DNA from: Bacteroidota bacterium
Lineage (GTDB): Bacteria > Bacteroidota > Bacteroidia > Flavobacteriales_D > Crocinitomicaceae
Assembly (NCBI GenBank): GCA_024280295.1
Contig: JAJRQK010000047.1
Span: 1-64,000, forward strand
Direction of reading: 5' to 3'
Length of the DNA stretch: 64,000 nt
The translations under genes were made by a program, and so were the position numbers. Below are positions 8,287 to 16,743 of this stretch, piece by piece. Position 1 is the first letter of the stretch. Every line of letters starts with the position of its first letter. Under the pieces are notes generated by a model, which had not been told where the DNA came from, did no database searches, and saw only the letters and a program-made list of their open reading frames with translations.

Positions 8287-10635
8287 ATGAAGCATCTAAT
8301 CCCCATCCTATTTATTCTTCTTGTTCACTCTTCCTATGCTCAGTTAAGCGATAACAAGTCAGTTTTAAAATTAACTGAAATAATGAAAGGTAATTCGTTC
8401 ATTGGAAACCAACCCGAAAATGTAAGATGGTCACTTGATGGCAAACACATTCTCTTCGATTGGAATCCACACGATCAACCTGGAAATTCAACTTTCTCCT
8501 ATTCTCCAAAGGCAAAAATGACCGATTCTCTTCAATCTGATTATTTCCTCTCATCGACTAATTATTACGGAGGAGAAATATTCTCCACAGAAGTTTACTC
8601 AGAAGATGGAAATCTATACCGCTATGATCGAAAAAAGAACAAAACTGAAGTTATTTTAAAATCTTCTCAATCAATTTGGAATTTACAACGAAGAAAAGGG
8701 TTAGAACACATTTATTTCCAACAAGGAAATGGTCTTTATTCTTACAATCTTGATTCTCGATCTATTGAACAACTCGCTGAAATCAAAAAAGAAGAAACCA
8801 AGAGCGAATCTTCGTTAACTTATTTTGAAGAGCAAGAATGGGAACTTTTTCAATTTATCAAAGACAAAAAAGAATCGAAAGAATGGCGTGAAGCAAAGTC
8901 TGAAAGTTGGAATAATGACGTTCCAGTTATTACTTATCAAAGTGGATCTCACAGCTCAATTCAAATAGATGGGACAAGTAAATTCATCACATTTCGTGTA
9001 GATCACTATCCCGAAGGAGGAAAAAAAACACATGTTGATCATCATATTTCGACTTCAGGCTATACAACATCAAAACCTGCAAGAGAAAAAGTTTCGGATG
9101 AAGACCCAAATCATCAATTAGCCATTTACGACATCAATCTCGACACAACCTATTATGTAGATTTTTCCACATTATCAGATATTTGCAAGAAACCTAAATA
9201 TCTATCTGATTATGGAGATCAAGAAGTATTCTATGACGATGACCGGAATATCATTATGCATAAACTTACCTATTCTCCAGATGGAAAATCGAATATTGTA
9301 GATGTTAGAAGTTATGACAATAAAGACCGATGGATTGTTTCGATTGATCTAAAAACAGGAAAAATAACTGAACTCAATCATCAACATGACGAAGCATGGA
9401 TTGGTGGCCCAGGAATTTCAAGCTGGAATATGGTACCTGGAAATATCGGATGGATTGACAATCATACTATTTATTTCCAATCGGAAAAATCTGGCTATTC
9501 ACATTTGTATTCATTAAACCTCCACACCTCAAAGATCACTCCGCTAACAAGTGGAAACTGGGAAGTACATGAAGTAATACTCTCTGCAAACAAAGATAAA
9601 TTTTACATCACTGCGAATAAGAAGCACGCTGGGAATCGTGAATTTTATCATCTAATCATCAAAAGCAAAGAGCTTATCTCAATCTTAACACTCGATGGGA
9701 ACCATGAAGTATCTATTTCACCTGATGAAAAAACACTAGCTGTTCGCTATTCTACTAAAACTAAGCCATGGGATCTCTACATTTATGCCAACAAACGAGG
9801 CGCGGAATTAGAACAAATCACCTTTTCTACCACAGAAGGTTTCAATAATTACGATTGGTATGCTCCAGAAGTCATCTCATTCAAAGCAGAGGATGGTGTA
9901 GTTGTTCCTGCTAGAATCTACATACCAGAAACAGGTATTAGCAATGGTGCAGCCGTAATTTTCGTTCATGGCGCAGGGTATTTGCAAAACGCACACAACT
10001 ACTGGAGCGGTTATTACCGAGAATTTATGTTTCACAATTTACTCCGAGATAATGGCTATACAGTCCTTGATATTGATTATAGAGCAAGTAAAGGTTATGG
10101 AAGAGATTATAGAACAGCTATCTATCGACACATGGGAGGCAAAGATCTAAGTGATCAACTTGACGGTCGAAAAATGCTTCTCCAAGAATATGGAATCAAT
10201 CCAAATCAAGTCGGAATTTACGGTGGATCTTACGGAGGCTTCATCACGATCATGGCATTATTAACTGATCCAGGAAAGTTTAAGTGTGGTGCTGCAATTC
10301 GATCTGTTACCGACTGGTTTCACTACAACCATGAATACACAACTAACATCTTGAATTACCCCTCTTCCGACCCAAAAGCCTATAAAAAAAGTTCTCCTGT
10401 CTATTTTGCAGAGAATCTTGAAGATAGGTTGATTATGCTTCATGGTATGGTCGATGATAATGTTCAGTACCAAGATGTTGTTCGTTTATCACAACGATTT
10501 ATCGAACTAGGAAAAAAAGATTGGGATTTAGTCGGATATCCTGTTGAGGCGCATGGTTTCCAAAAGGCTTCTTCGTGGGCTGATGAATACCGCAGAATTT
10601 TTGAAATGTTTAACAAAGAATTGCTAATTCACTAG
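8287..10635 (+). CDS. S9 family (DPP IV-like) prolyl oligopeptidase
   Basis: The 782-residue exported serine peptidase has a signal peptide (LLVHSSYAQ), a beta-propeller N-terminal region (about 30-530, with WSLDGKHILFDW and repeated beta blades) and a C-terminal alpha/beta hydrolase domain. The catalytic triad is visible: Ser in GGSYGGF (about 647), Asp in HGMVDDNVQY (about 721) and His in EAHGFQ (about 756). Family members remove dipeptides or cut short peptides after proline, usually in the periplasm. A GNAT gene follows after three bases, so the two are likely cotranscribed. Confidence 0.92.
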   Translation: MKHLIPILFILLVHSSYAQLSDNKSVLKLTEIMKGNSFIGNQPENVRWSLDGKHILFDWNPHDQPGNSTFSYSPKAKMTDSLQSDYFLSSTNYYGGEIFSTEVYSEDGNLYRYDRKKNKTEVILKSSQSIWNLQRRKGLEHIYFQQGNGLYSYNLDSRSIEQLAEIKKEETKSESSLTYFEEQEWELFQFIKDKKESKEWREAKSESWNNDVPVITYQSGSHSSIQIDGTSKFITFRVDHYPEGGKKTHVDHHISTSGYTTSKPAREKVSDEDPNHQLAIYDINLDTTYYVDFSTLSDICKKPKYLSDYGDQEVFYDDDRNIIMHKLTYSPDGKSNIVDVRSYDNKDRWIVSIDLKTGKITELNHQHDEAWIGGPGISSWNMVPGNIGWIDNHTIYFQSEKSGYSHLYSLNLHTSKITPLTSGNWEVHEVILSANKDKFYITANKKHAGNREFYHLIIKSKELISILTLDGNHEVSISPDEKTLAVRYSTKTKPWDLYIYANKRGAELEQITFSTTEGFNNYDWYAPEVISFKAEDGVVVPARIYIPETGISNGAAVIFVHGAGYLQNAHNYWSGYYREFMFHNLLRDNGYTVLDIDYRASKGYGRDYRTAIYRHMGGKDLSDQLDGRKMLLQEYGINPNQVGIYGGSYGGFITIMALLTDPGKFKCGAAIRSVTDWFHYNHEYTTNILNYPSSDPKAYKKSSPVYFAENLEDRLIMLHGMVDDNVQYQDVVRLSQRFIELGKKDWDLVGYPVEAHGFQKASSWADEYRRIFEMFNKELLIH

Positions 10636-10638
10636 AAC

Positions 10639-11076
10639 ATGGAACTAAGAGAATTGACAACCAAGGAAGAAATGCTGGATCGTTATACTGTACTTTTGGA
10701 GGTGTATCCATCCTTGACACTTGAAGAATATAGCATCGAACTTGATGAAATGCTTTCTCACAATTATGGACAAGTTGCAGTCTTTGAAGAAGAAGAATGT
10801 ATTGGGCTAACAGGCTATTGGATTGGGTCAAAATTATGGTGTGGGAAATACATGGAACTTGATAACGTCGTTATTTGTGAAAAACATCGAGGGAAAGGAA
10901 TTGGGAAGATTTTATTTAAGCACATGGAAAATAAAGCGAAACAACTCAACTGTACCATGCTAGCACTTGACTCTTATTCAGACAATTTTAAATCACATAA
11001 GTTCTTTTATGGACAAGGTTATGTTCCGAGAGGATTTCACTTTATAAACGTTCTCGACAAAATAAAAATTCGCTAG
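10639..11076 (+). CDS. GNAT family N-acetyltransferase
   Basis: The 145-residue product is a single GNAT domain. The acetyl-CoA loop is CEKHRGKGIGKILF (R-x-x-G-x-G, about residues 82-95), preceded by the beta-4 strand MELDNVVI. The C-terminal LALDSYSDNFKSHKFFYGQGYV is the usual beta-5 to beta-7 end. The substrate cannot be predicted. It begins three bases after the S9 peptidase and ends one base before the convergent M28 peptidase gene. Confidence 0.9.
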   Translation: MELRELTTKEEMLDRYTVLLEVYPSLTLEEYSIELDEMLSHNYGQVAVFEEEECIGLTGYWIGSKLWCGKYMELDNVVICEKHRGKGIGKILFKHMENKAKQLNCTMLALDSYSDNFKSHKFFYGQGYVPRGFHFINVLDKIKIR

Positions 11077-11077
11077 A

Positions 11078-12001
11078 CTAAATCAAGGATAAGGTAAGGA
11101 CAATTCCATCAATCACCTTTGCCAATCGTTCAAAATCTATTGTTTCAATTGTATCAGTTGGCTGATGATAATTAGCATTACGATAAAAAGCCGTATCCGT
11201 TAACATGATGGCATCATATCCCATTCTCCAGTAATTCCTATGATCTGAAAAATCGATTCCCGGAAGTGATTTTGGTGCCGTAAACTTCTTAGCCTTAATT
11301 GTTTTGGATTGCTTGTATATTCGGGAGAATTTACGCGCGAACTTTCCCTTATTCATCTTTCGAACAACTGTAATGTAATCACCCTTTCCACCATAAAATA
11401 GTTTCAATATTCCAAGAGGATAACGTTGTGATTTCTTCTCAGTTGAAAAATAGCCAATCATCTCCAATGAGATCATGCCATGAACCTCCACTCCTCTTTT
11501 ATAAAGAGATTGAGCATGTACATAACTACCCATTTTTTCAGAGCGAAAGAATGGTGGCTCTTCCAAAGTGTATGCAACAAACTCAATGCAATAGTCCTTT
11601 GATTCGTAGTCTTTAAGTTGCTCAAGCGTTTGAAGAAGCCCAACTACTCCTGTTCCATTATCATCTGCTCCTTGCTGATTGCCGCAAACATCGTAATGAG
11701 CCCCAACAATGATTCTTGGTAAAGTTGTATCACCAACCAAAGCTATTACATTCGAATAAATTCTATCTTCAACTAAATAATTCTGAAGATAAACTGCTGG
11801 GGAGTGTTTAGAAAATTCGTCTAGTAGATAATCGCGAACTGAGTTCAACGTAAATGTATCGAGATAGGTCCTAAATCCATCTCTATTAACGATAGTGCCT
11901 AATTGATTCTTGATCACAGATGGTGAAGTTTGAGCTATCAAACAATTCATTGACAAAACAAACCCCAGTAATATTAAACTTCTATACATCAACATAACCA
12001 T
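11078..12001 (-). CDS. Secreted M28 family zinc aminopeptidase
   Basis: The 307-residue product has a signal peptide (LILLGFVLSMNCLIAQ) and the dinuclear zinc site of M28 peptidases: GAHYD (about 97), ADDNGTG (about 115), the general base pair LEEPPFF (about 148), a metal ligand in FSDHRNYW (about 251) and the final His in ANYHQPTDTIE (about 284). It likely trims peptides in the periplasm or outside. Three in-frame ATGs lie at 12001, 11995 and 11989; the last (MYRSLILLG) gives the most typical signal peptide. A VanX-like dipeptidase gene lies 20 bases upstream in the same direction. Confidence 0.9.
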   Translation of the reverse strand: MVMLMYRSLILLGFVLSMNCLIAQTSPSVIKNQLGTIVNRDGFRTYLDTFTLNSVRDYLLDEFSKHSPAVYLQNYLVEDRIYSNVIALVGDTTLPRIIVGAHYDVCGNQQGADDNGTGVVGLLQTLEQLKDYESKDYCIEFVAYTLEEPPFFRSEKMGSYVHAQSLYKRGVEVHGMISLEMIGYFSTEKKSQRYPLGILKLFYGGKGDYITVVRKMNKGKFARKFSRIYKQSKTIKAKKFTAPKSLPGIDFSDHRNYWRMGYDAIMLTDTAFYRNANYHQPTDTIETIDFERLAKVIDGIVLTLSLI

Positions 12002-12021
12002 TTTAATTTAACCAGCGATGA

Positions 12022-12786
12022 TCAATCCCTATTACCTGACTCGTACATCAATTTCTTATACTTCACTACCGCTTGATCACGAGAGCACGCATTAAAATGC
12101 CACCATTCACTTGGGATATTTCTAAATCCTTGAGACCTCATTACCGCCCGAAGCAATTTTCGATTTCCGTGCTGTTCTTTTGTAAGTTCACCCGAATTTA
12201 AAAACTTCCATTCCTTGCTAGGAAATGCAATGTCGCGAAAATCATCATAGCCAGCTCCCATATCCAAAGGAATTCCATTCTCATCACAAATAGTGATATC
12301 CACAGCTGCACCAAAATTATGAACACTTCCGTACCAAGGGTTCGAGACAAATTTACCTCTCTCGGCTGGAGGAATTGAATCAAGAGCATCCCACATTTGT
12401 TGTTGGACATCAACAGGTCTTACTCCATCATAAATTAATAAAGAATGATTGGGCAAGGTATCTTTAAGAAAAGACTGACAATCTGAAATTCTCACTGCAA
12501 CATCTTGTTGGAGATAGGCTGAATTAAGTGTGTCGTAGAGAATAAACCCCATAAAATTATCAGCTGTTGCATATTTCAAATCGACTAGAATTGTTGAATC
12601 AATCGTTAGGATGTCAATCAAATTATAACTTCTGAGTGATTGTTGAACAGAGGTATCTATCTCCTCAACTTTAGGAGCAATCTCAGTTATCTCATCCACT
12701 TTAGGATCATTGACAATAGGTTCTTTTACCGAACAAGAATAGGTAAATAACAATCCAAGTGCCGAGCTTATGATCTTAGCTTTCAT
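12022..12786 (-). CDS. D-alanyl-D-alanine dipeptidase-like lipoprotein (M15D, VanX/DdpX)
   Basis: The 254-residue product carries a lipoprotein signal (LLFTYSCSVKEP). The VanX/DdpX zinc motif SVHNFGAAVDIT (S-x-H-x-x-G-x-A-x-D, about residues 153-164) and the catalytic/zinc pair EWWHF (about 226) are intact. DLKYATADNFMG is also characteristic. The family hydrolyses D-Ala-D-Ala and related cell-wall dipeptides, so a role in wall turnover or dipeptide scavenging is likely; no van resistance genes are nearby. Probably cotranscribed with the M28 peptidase downstream. Confidence 0.9.
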   Translation of the reverse strand: MKAKIISSALGLLFTYSCSVKEPIVNDPKVDEITEIAPKVEEIDTSVQQSLRSYNLIDILTIDSTILVDLKYATADNFMGFILYDTLNSAYLQQDVAVRISDCQSFLKDTLPNHSLLIYDGVRPVDVQQQMWDALDSIPPAERGKFVSNPWYGSVHNFGAAVDITICDENGIPLDMGAGYDDFRDIAFPSKEWKFLNSGELTKEQHGNRKLLRAVMRSQGFRNIPSEWWHFNACSRDQAVVKYKKLMYESGNRD

Positions 12787-12863
12787 GGATCAAAGAAACA
12801 AAATCTATTTTAGTTGGTCATCGTAATCAAGATTCTGTGTAAATTCGACGAAATTTTTCAGCT

Positions 12864-14099
12864 ATGCCAACAATATCTAGTAAAGCTTCACAAATGCCAG
12901 AATCACCAATTCGCAAGTTGGTGCCTTATTCAGAAAAAGCGAAAGCTGCTGGAAAGGAAGTCTATCATCTAAACATCGGTCAACCCGACATCCAAACTCC
13001 ACAAGTTGCTTTAGATGCGATAAAGAATATAGATTTAAAGGTGCTTGAGTATAGTCACTCAGCAGGACTTCAGTCGTACCGAGATAACTTAGTGAAGTAT
13101 TATAAAAAAGTTGGAATTGATGTTAACTCAGAGGATATTATCATTACAACAGGAGGGTCGGAAGCGTTGACTTTTGGATTTATGAGTACATGCAACCCAG
13201 AAGATGAGGTGATTATACCTGAGCCATTTTATGCAAATTACAATGGCTTTGCAGTTGCCGCTGGACTGAATGTCGTTCCTGTAACTGCTTCAATTGAAAC
13301 TGGTTTTGCACTTCCACCAGTTGAAGAGTTCGAAAAGAAAATTACTTCAAAAACAAAAGCAATTATTATTTGCAACCCAGGAAACCCGACAGGATACCTT
13401 TACTCAAAAGAGGAGTTGGAAAAACTTAGAGATATAGTTAAGAAACATGATCTATTTCTTTTTGCAGATGAAGTTTACCGTGAATTTTGTTACGATGGAG
13501 CAAAGCCATTTTCGGTAATGAATTTAGAAGGAATTGAAAACAATGTGATTATGATTGACTCGGTATCCAAGCGTTATTCAATGTGTGGAGCAAGAATTGG
13601 AGCCATTATATCAAAAAACAAAGAAGTAATGGCTTCAGCCTTAAAATTTGGGCAAGCACGATTATCTCCCCCAACGATAGATCAAATAGCCTCAGAAGCT
13701 GCATTAAACACACCACAATCTTATTTTGATGAGGTAGTTGCAGAGTATGTTGAGCGAAGAAACATTACAGTGGATGGACTAAATGCAATCCCAGGTGTAT
13801 TCTGCCCAAAACCAGAAGGAGCATTTTATTGTGTTGCCAAATTTCCAATTGATAATGCTGAAAAATTCTGTCAATGGTTGCTCGAAGATTTCGAATATAA
13901 AGGTGCAACGGTTATGATGGCACCAGCAGCAGGGTTTTATTCATCGAATAAACTTGGTATTCAAGAAGCAAGAATAGCGTATGTTTTAAATCAAGATTCA
14001 TTAAGGAAAGCTGTTAAATGTTTGGAAGAAGCATTGAAGGTATATCCTGGAAGAGTAAAAATAGAAGACGATGAGACGATGAGACACGAAGACAAATAA
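12864..14099 (+). CDS. Class I/II PLP-dependent aminotransferase (AspB-like)
   Basis: The 411-residue cytosolic enzyme has the fold type I aminotransferase motifs: CNPGNPTGYLY (about 170), FADEVYREF (about 200), and the PLP lysine in DSVSKRYSMCGARIG (Lys about 235, with the phosphate-binding Arg after it). It looks like the aspartate/tyrosine aminotransferase subgroup; the exact amino donor is not readable. The last dozen codons contain a GATGAGAC tandem duplication giving an odd acidic end (EDDETMRHEDK). TAAATTCG at 12840-12847 is one mismatch from the -7 consensus. Confidence 0.92.
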   Translation: MPTISSKASQMPESPIRKLVPYSEKAKAAGKEVYHLNIGQPDIQTPQVALDAIKNIDLKVLEYSHSAGLQSYRDNLVKYYKKVGIDVNSEDIIITTGGSEALTFGFMSTCNPEDEVIIPEPFYANYNGFAVAAGLNVVPVTASIETGFALPPVEEFEKKITSKTKAIIICNPGNPTGYLYSKEELEKLRDIVKKHDLFLFADEVYREFCYDGAKPFSVMNLEGIENNVIMIDSVSKRYSMCGARIGAIISKNKEVMASALKFGQARLSPPTIDQIASEAALNTPQSYFDEVVAEYVERRNITVDGLNAIPGVFCPKPEGAFYCVAKFPIDNAEKFCQWLLEDFEYKGATVMMAPAAGFYSSNKLGIQEARIAYVLNQDSLRKAVKCLEEALKVYPGRVKIEDDETMRHEDK

Positions 14100-14112
14100 G
14101 GCGGAAGGAGTC

Positions 14113-14862
14113 TCAATCTTTTTGGGGGTGACAACAATCCATTTTCATATTTGAATTTGCATTATTGTCGCTTATAGCTGTTACTTTTACTTGAATTTTT
14201 GGGCTAACGTATGGGATTCCGAGGTTCATTCCTCGAAGTGCTATCATTAACCCAACAACAGTTAATAAATAGGGTACGACTCGATTCAATTTTCCCCTAG
14301 CACCCTTACCCATTTTATGAATAAAAAATGGAACTGTTATCATAACTGGTAAAGTTCCAATCCCAAAGAATGTCATTGCCAGAGCACTTATTGCCAAATC
14401 ATTGACCAGAATTGCATTCATTAAAGCAACATAGACCATTCCACAGGGCAACATTCCATTTATTAACCCAAAAGTGAGCAAACGAAATGGTGATTTAGAC
14501 CTCACCATTCTATGCATTAGCCTTTGAATTCCATTTTGGAAGCCGAAGGATCCAATTCCATGAGGTAACCAACTAAGTAATTGTTTTTTCCAAGCATACA
14601 ATACAAGTGTAGCACCAGCAATGATACTAATCCATTGAAGAACACCAAAAATATCAATTGTTACGCCAATTAGACCGACTAAGATTCCGAGAAGCGTGTA
14701 GGTAATAATTCGACCTATACTATATTGAAGTGTTCCTGATAGGATCGTTAAGTTGTTTTTACGATTAAGTGGGAGCACAAGTGAAATAGGTCCACACATT
14801 CCAAGACAATGGAAATTTGAGGTCAAACCAAGTATTAATCCAGAAATCAGAACTAGCTGCAT
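14113..14862 (-). CDS. TauE/SafE- or DsbD-like membrane protein of the cbb3 locus
   Basis: The 249-residue product has about six membrane helices and the signature NFHCLGMCGP in the first helix, with a Cys/His-rich C-terminus (MDCCHPQKD). Such proteins (DsbD_2 or sulfite-exporter-like) are regularly encoded at the end of cbb3 oxidase clusters and are thought to help copper or thiol handling during oxidase assembly. The conserved Cys residues and the metal-binding-looking tail support a metal or redox role here. It starts two bases after ccoH. Function is inferred from context. Confidence 0.8.
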   Translation of the reverse strand: MQLVLISGLILGLTSNFHCLGMCGPISLVLPLNRKNNLTILSGTLQYSIGRIITYTLLGILVGLIGVTIDIFGVLQWISIIAGATLVLYAWKKQLLSWLPHGIGSFGFQNGIQRLMHRMVRSKSPFRLLTFGLINGMLPCGMVYVALMNAILVNDLAISALAMTFFGIGTLPVMITVPFFIHKMGKGARGKLNRVVPYLLTVVGLMIALRGMNLGIPYVSPKIQVKVTAISDNNANSNMKMDCCHPQKD

Positions 14863-14864
14863 GT

Positions 14865-15287
14865 TTAGATATAAATTTGCTCTCGTTGTAAGTAACTATC
14901 TTTTCCTATTTTAAAGAAAATTTCGATATTGTAGAATCCTTCTTTTAGATTTTTCTTCATAATTCCATGGGTTTTTTCAGTCCCCAATTCGATTTCGAAA
15001 TCATCTGCATTATTGTTAGGCTTTTTGAAGATAATCAGAACATCCTTAATATTTTCATTGTTCGGTACAGAAAACGAAACGATATTTTCATCTTGAATCA
15101 ATTGAATTTTATTTTCGAGATTATTACTATTTTTAATGGCAATCATCTCCTCATTATAAGCAAGATCGCGTTGATAATATTCTTCATCAACTAAATCCAC
15201 ATCTTTCGAAATCATAATCGTTACAAGCGTCACAATGAAACCAATAAACAACACCAATACTACTGCAATTCCTTTTCCCCAGTTCAT
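14865..15287 (-). CDS. ccoH: cbb3 oxidase assembly protein CcoH/FixH
   Basis: About 140 residues from the start MNWGKGIAVVLVLF (15287), which I prefer to the ORF-track start that overlaps ccoG. One N-terminal membrane anchor is followed by a periplasmic FixH domain with the hallmark VDEEYYQRDLAYNEEM. FixH/CcoH is needed for stable assembly of cbb3 oxidase, interacting with subunit precomplexes. It lies 10 bases after ccoG and two before the TauE-like gene. Confidence 0.88.
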   Translation of the reverse strand: MNWGKGIAVVLVLFIGFIVTLVTIMISKDVDLVDEEYYQRDLAYNEEMIAIKNSNNLENKIQLIQDENIVSFSVPNNENIKDVLIIFKKPNNNADDFEIELGTEKTHGIMKKNLKEGFYNIEIFFKIGKDSYLQREQIYI

Positions 15288-15297
15288 ATTATAAATT

Positions 15298-16716
15298 TTA
15301 TAGCATAGGACCAATAAATTTGGTACTCACACGCTGAATTTCATTTCCATTTCCAAGAACAACTATATCCACTTTGAGTTTTCCATTATTGATCTCACTT
15401 AGCGGTAGACGCAACACAAATCGTTCCTTCAACTCTTCTTGACCATGAAGAATCAAATTGTTGACAACTAAATCAAGATCTCCAATAGGGTAATCCAATT
15501 TCAACTCGATTTTATAGTTCTTTTTAGTTTTGTTGGTCAAATTTATTTCAAAAATATTCCGCACCATTCCGCCCTCTCCCATCTGATAAGTTGTGCCACG
15601 TTGACGAAGAATCACCGCTTGAAAATCACTCCTAGTAAATAATAAGATTACCAAAACACCCACAAGTGCAACAAGTAGGGCTGTATATGCTTTCACGCGT
15701 TTAGTCCATTCGAATTTTTTTCTAGTCTCAATTCCTTTCTCAGACACTAAGCGAATTAAGCCTTTTTCAAGACCAACACTATCCATTATGTGATCACAGG
15801 CATCCATACACGCCGTACAATTGATACATTCAAGTTGAGTACCATTTCTAATATCAATTCCAGTTGGACAGACATGAACACATTGGCCACAATCAATACA
15901 ATCTCCTTTCCCAACGGCCTTACGATCTTCATTTTTTTTAAATTTTGCTCTCCCCTCACCACGTTTATGATCATAACCGACAACCATAGAATCCTCATCT
16001 AACAGGACTCCCTGCAATCTACCATAAGGACAAATTGTAGTACACACTTGCTCTCGAAGTTGTGAAAAGACAAGGTAAAATGCTGTTGCAAAGATCAGAA
16101 TGGCAATCAATCCCCCGATGTGAGAACCAAGAGGATCAGTTTGGATGTTCCATAGTTCATCAGTTCCAATAATGTAGGCTAAAAATGTATTAGCAATAGC
16201 AAAGGAAATGATCCAAAAAATCAAATGTTTCAGTGTCTTGCGCCAAATTTTATTCCAATCCCATGGTCCTTTATTGAGTTTCTTCTGATGCGTCCAATCC
16301 CCTTCAATCTTATACTCAATTCTTCTGAAGACCATCTCCATAAAGATCGTTTGAGGGCATACCCAACCACAAAATAACCGTCCATATATAATGGTGAATA
16401 AGACGATAAAAATTACTGCAACAATGAACCCTACGGCGAAAATGAACATATCCTGTGGCCAGAATATTTTACCAAAGATGATAAACTTACGCTCCAGAAT
16501 ATTAAACAAAAATGATTGTTCGCCTCCTATCTTAATATGTGGTAATCCAAAAAGAAGAAGGAGAAAAAAATAGCTTAATATCTTTCGATAATTATAGAGT
16601 TTCCCTTTAGGTTTCTTTGCATAGACCCAAACCCTACTTCCATCTTCGTTTATCGTAGAGATACTATCTCTGTACGTTTCATCTGGATTTTCCTCAAACT
16701 CTTCAAACTCTCCCAT
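15298..16716 (-). CDS. ccoG: CcoG/FixG (RdxA) iron-sulfur membrane protein
   Basis: The 472-residue product has membrane helices, the conserved CGWVCPQTIFMEMVF, TTICPYGR, and two [4Fe-4S] ferredoxin motifs CIDCGQCVHVCPTG and CINCTACMDACD (about residues 273-310). A C-terminal periplasmic Ig-like domain follows a last helix (YTALLVALVGVLVILL). CcoG acts in cbb3 assembly, linked to copper(II) reduction for the oxidase in recent work on proteobacteria. It sits between ccoP and ccoH in the usual order. Confidence 0.93.
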   Translation of the reverse strand: MGEFEEFEENPDETYRDSISTINEDGSRVWVYAKKPKGKLYNYRKILSYFFLLLLFGLPHIKIGGEQSFLFNILERKFIIFGKIFWPQDMFIFAVGFIVAVIFIVLFTIIYGRLFCGWVCPQTIFMEMVFRRIEYKIEGDWTHQKKLNKGPWDWNKIWRKTLKHLIFWIISFAIANTFLAYIIGTDELWNIQTDPLGSHIGGLIAILIFATAFYLVFSQLREQVCTTICPYGRLQGVLLDEDSMVVGYDHKRGEGRAKFKKNEDRKAVGKGDCIDCGQCVHVCPTGIDIRNGTQLECINCTACMDACDHIMDSVGLEKGLIRLVSEKGIETRKKFEWTKRVKAYTALLVALVGVLVILLFTRSDFQAVILRQRGTTYQMGEGGMVRNIFEINLTNKTKKNYKIELKLDYPIGDLDLVVNNLILHGQEELKERFVLRLPLSEINNGKLKVDIVVLGNGNEIQRVSTKFIGPML

Positions 16717-16743
16717 CCTTCTAACCTACGTATTCAATAACTC

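Noticed and set aside
12022-12786. Vancomycin-resistance VanX
   Set aside because: The motifs fit the wider M15D family, the protein is a lipoprotein, and no vanH, vanA or regulator genes are present.
14050-14099. GATGAGAC repeat at the end of the aminotransferase gene as a mobile-element scar
   Set aside because: Only two short units in a coding tail; simple slippage or chance is enough to explain it.
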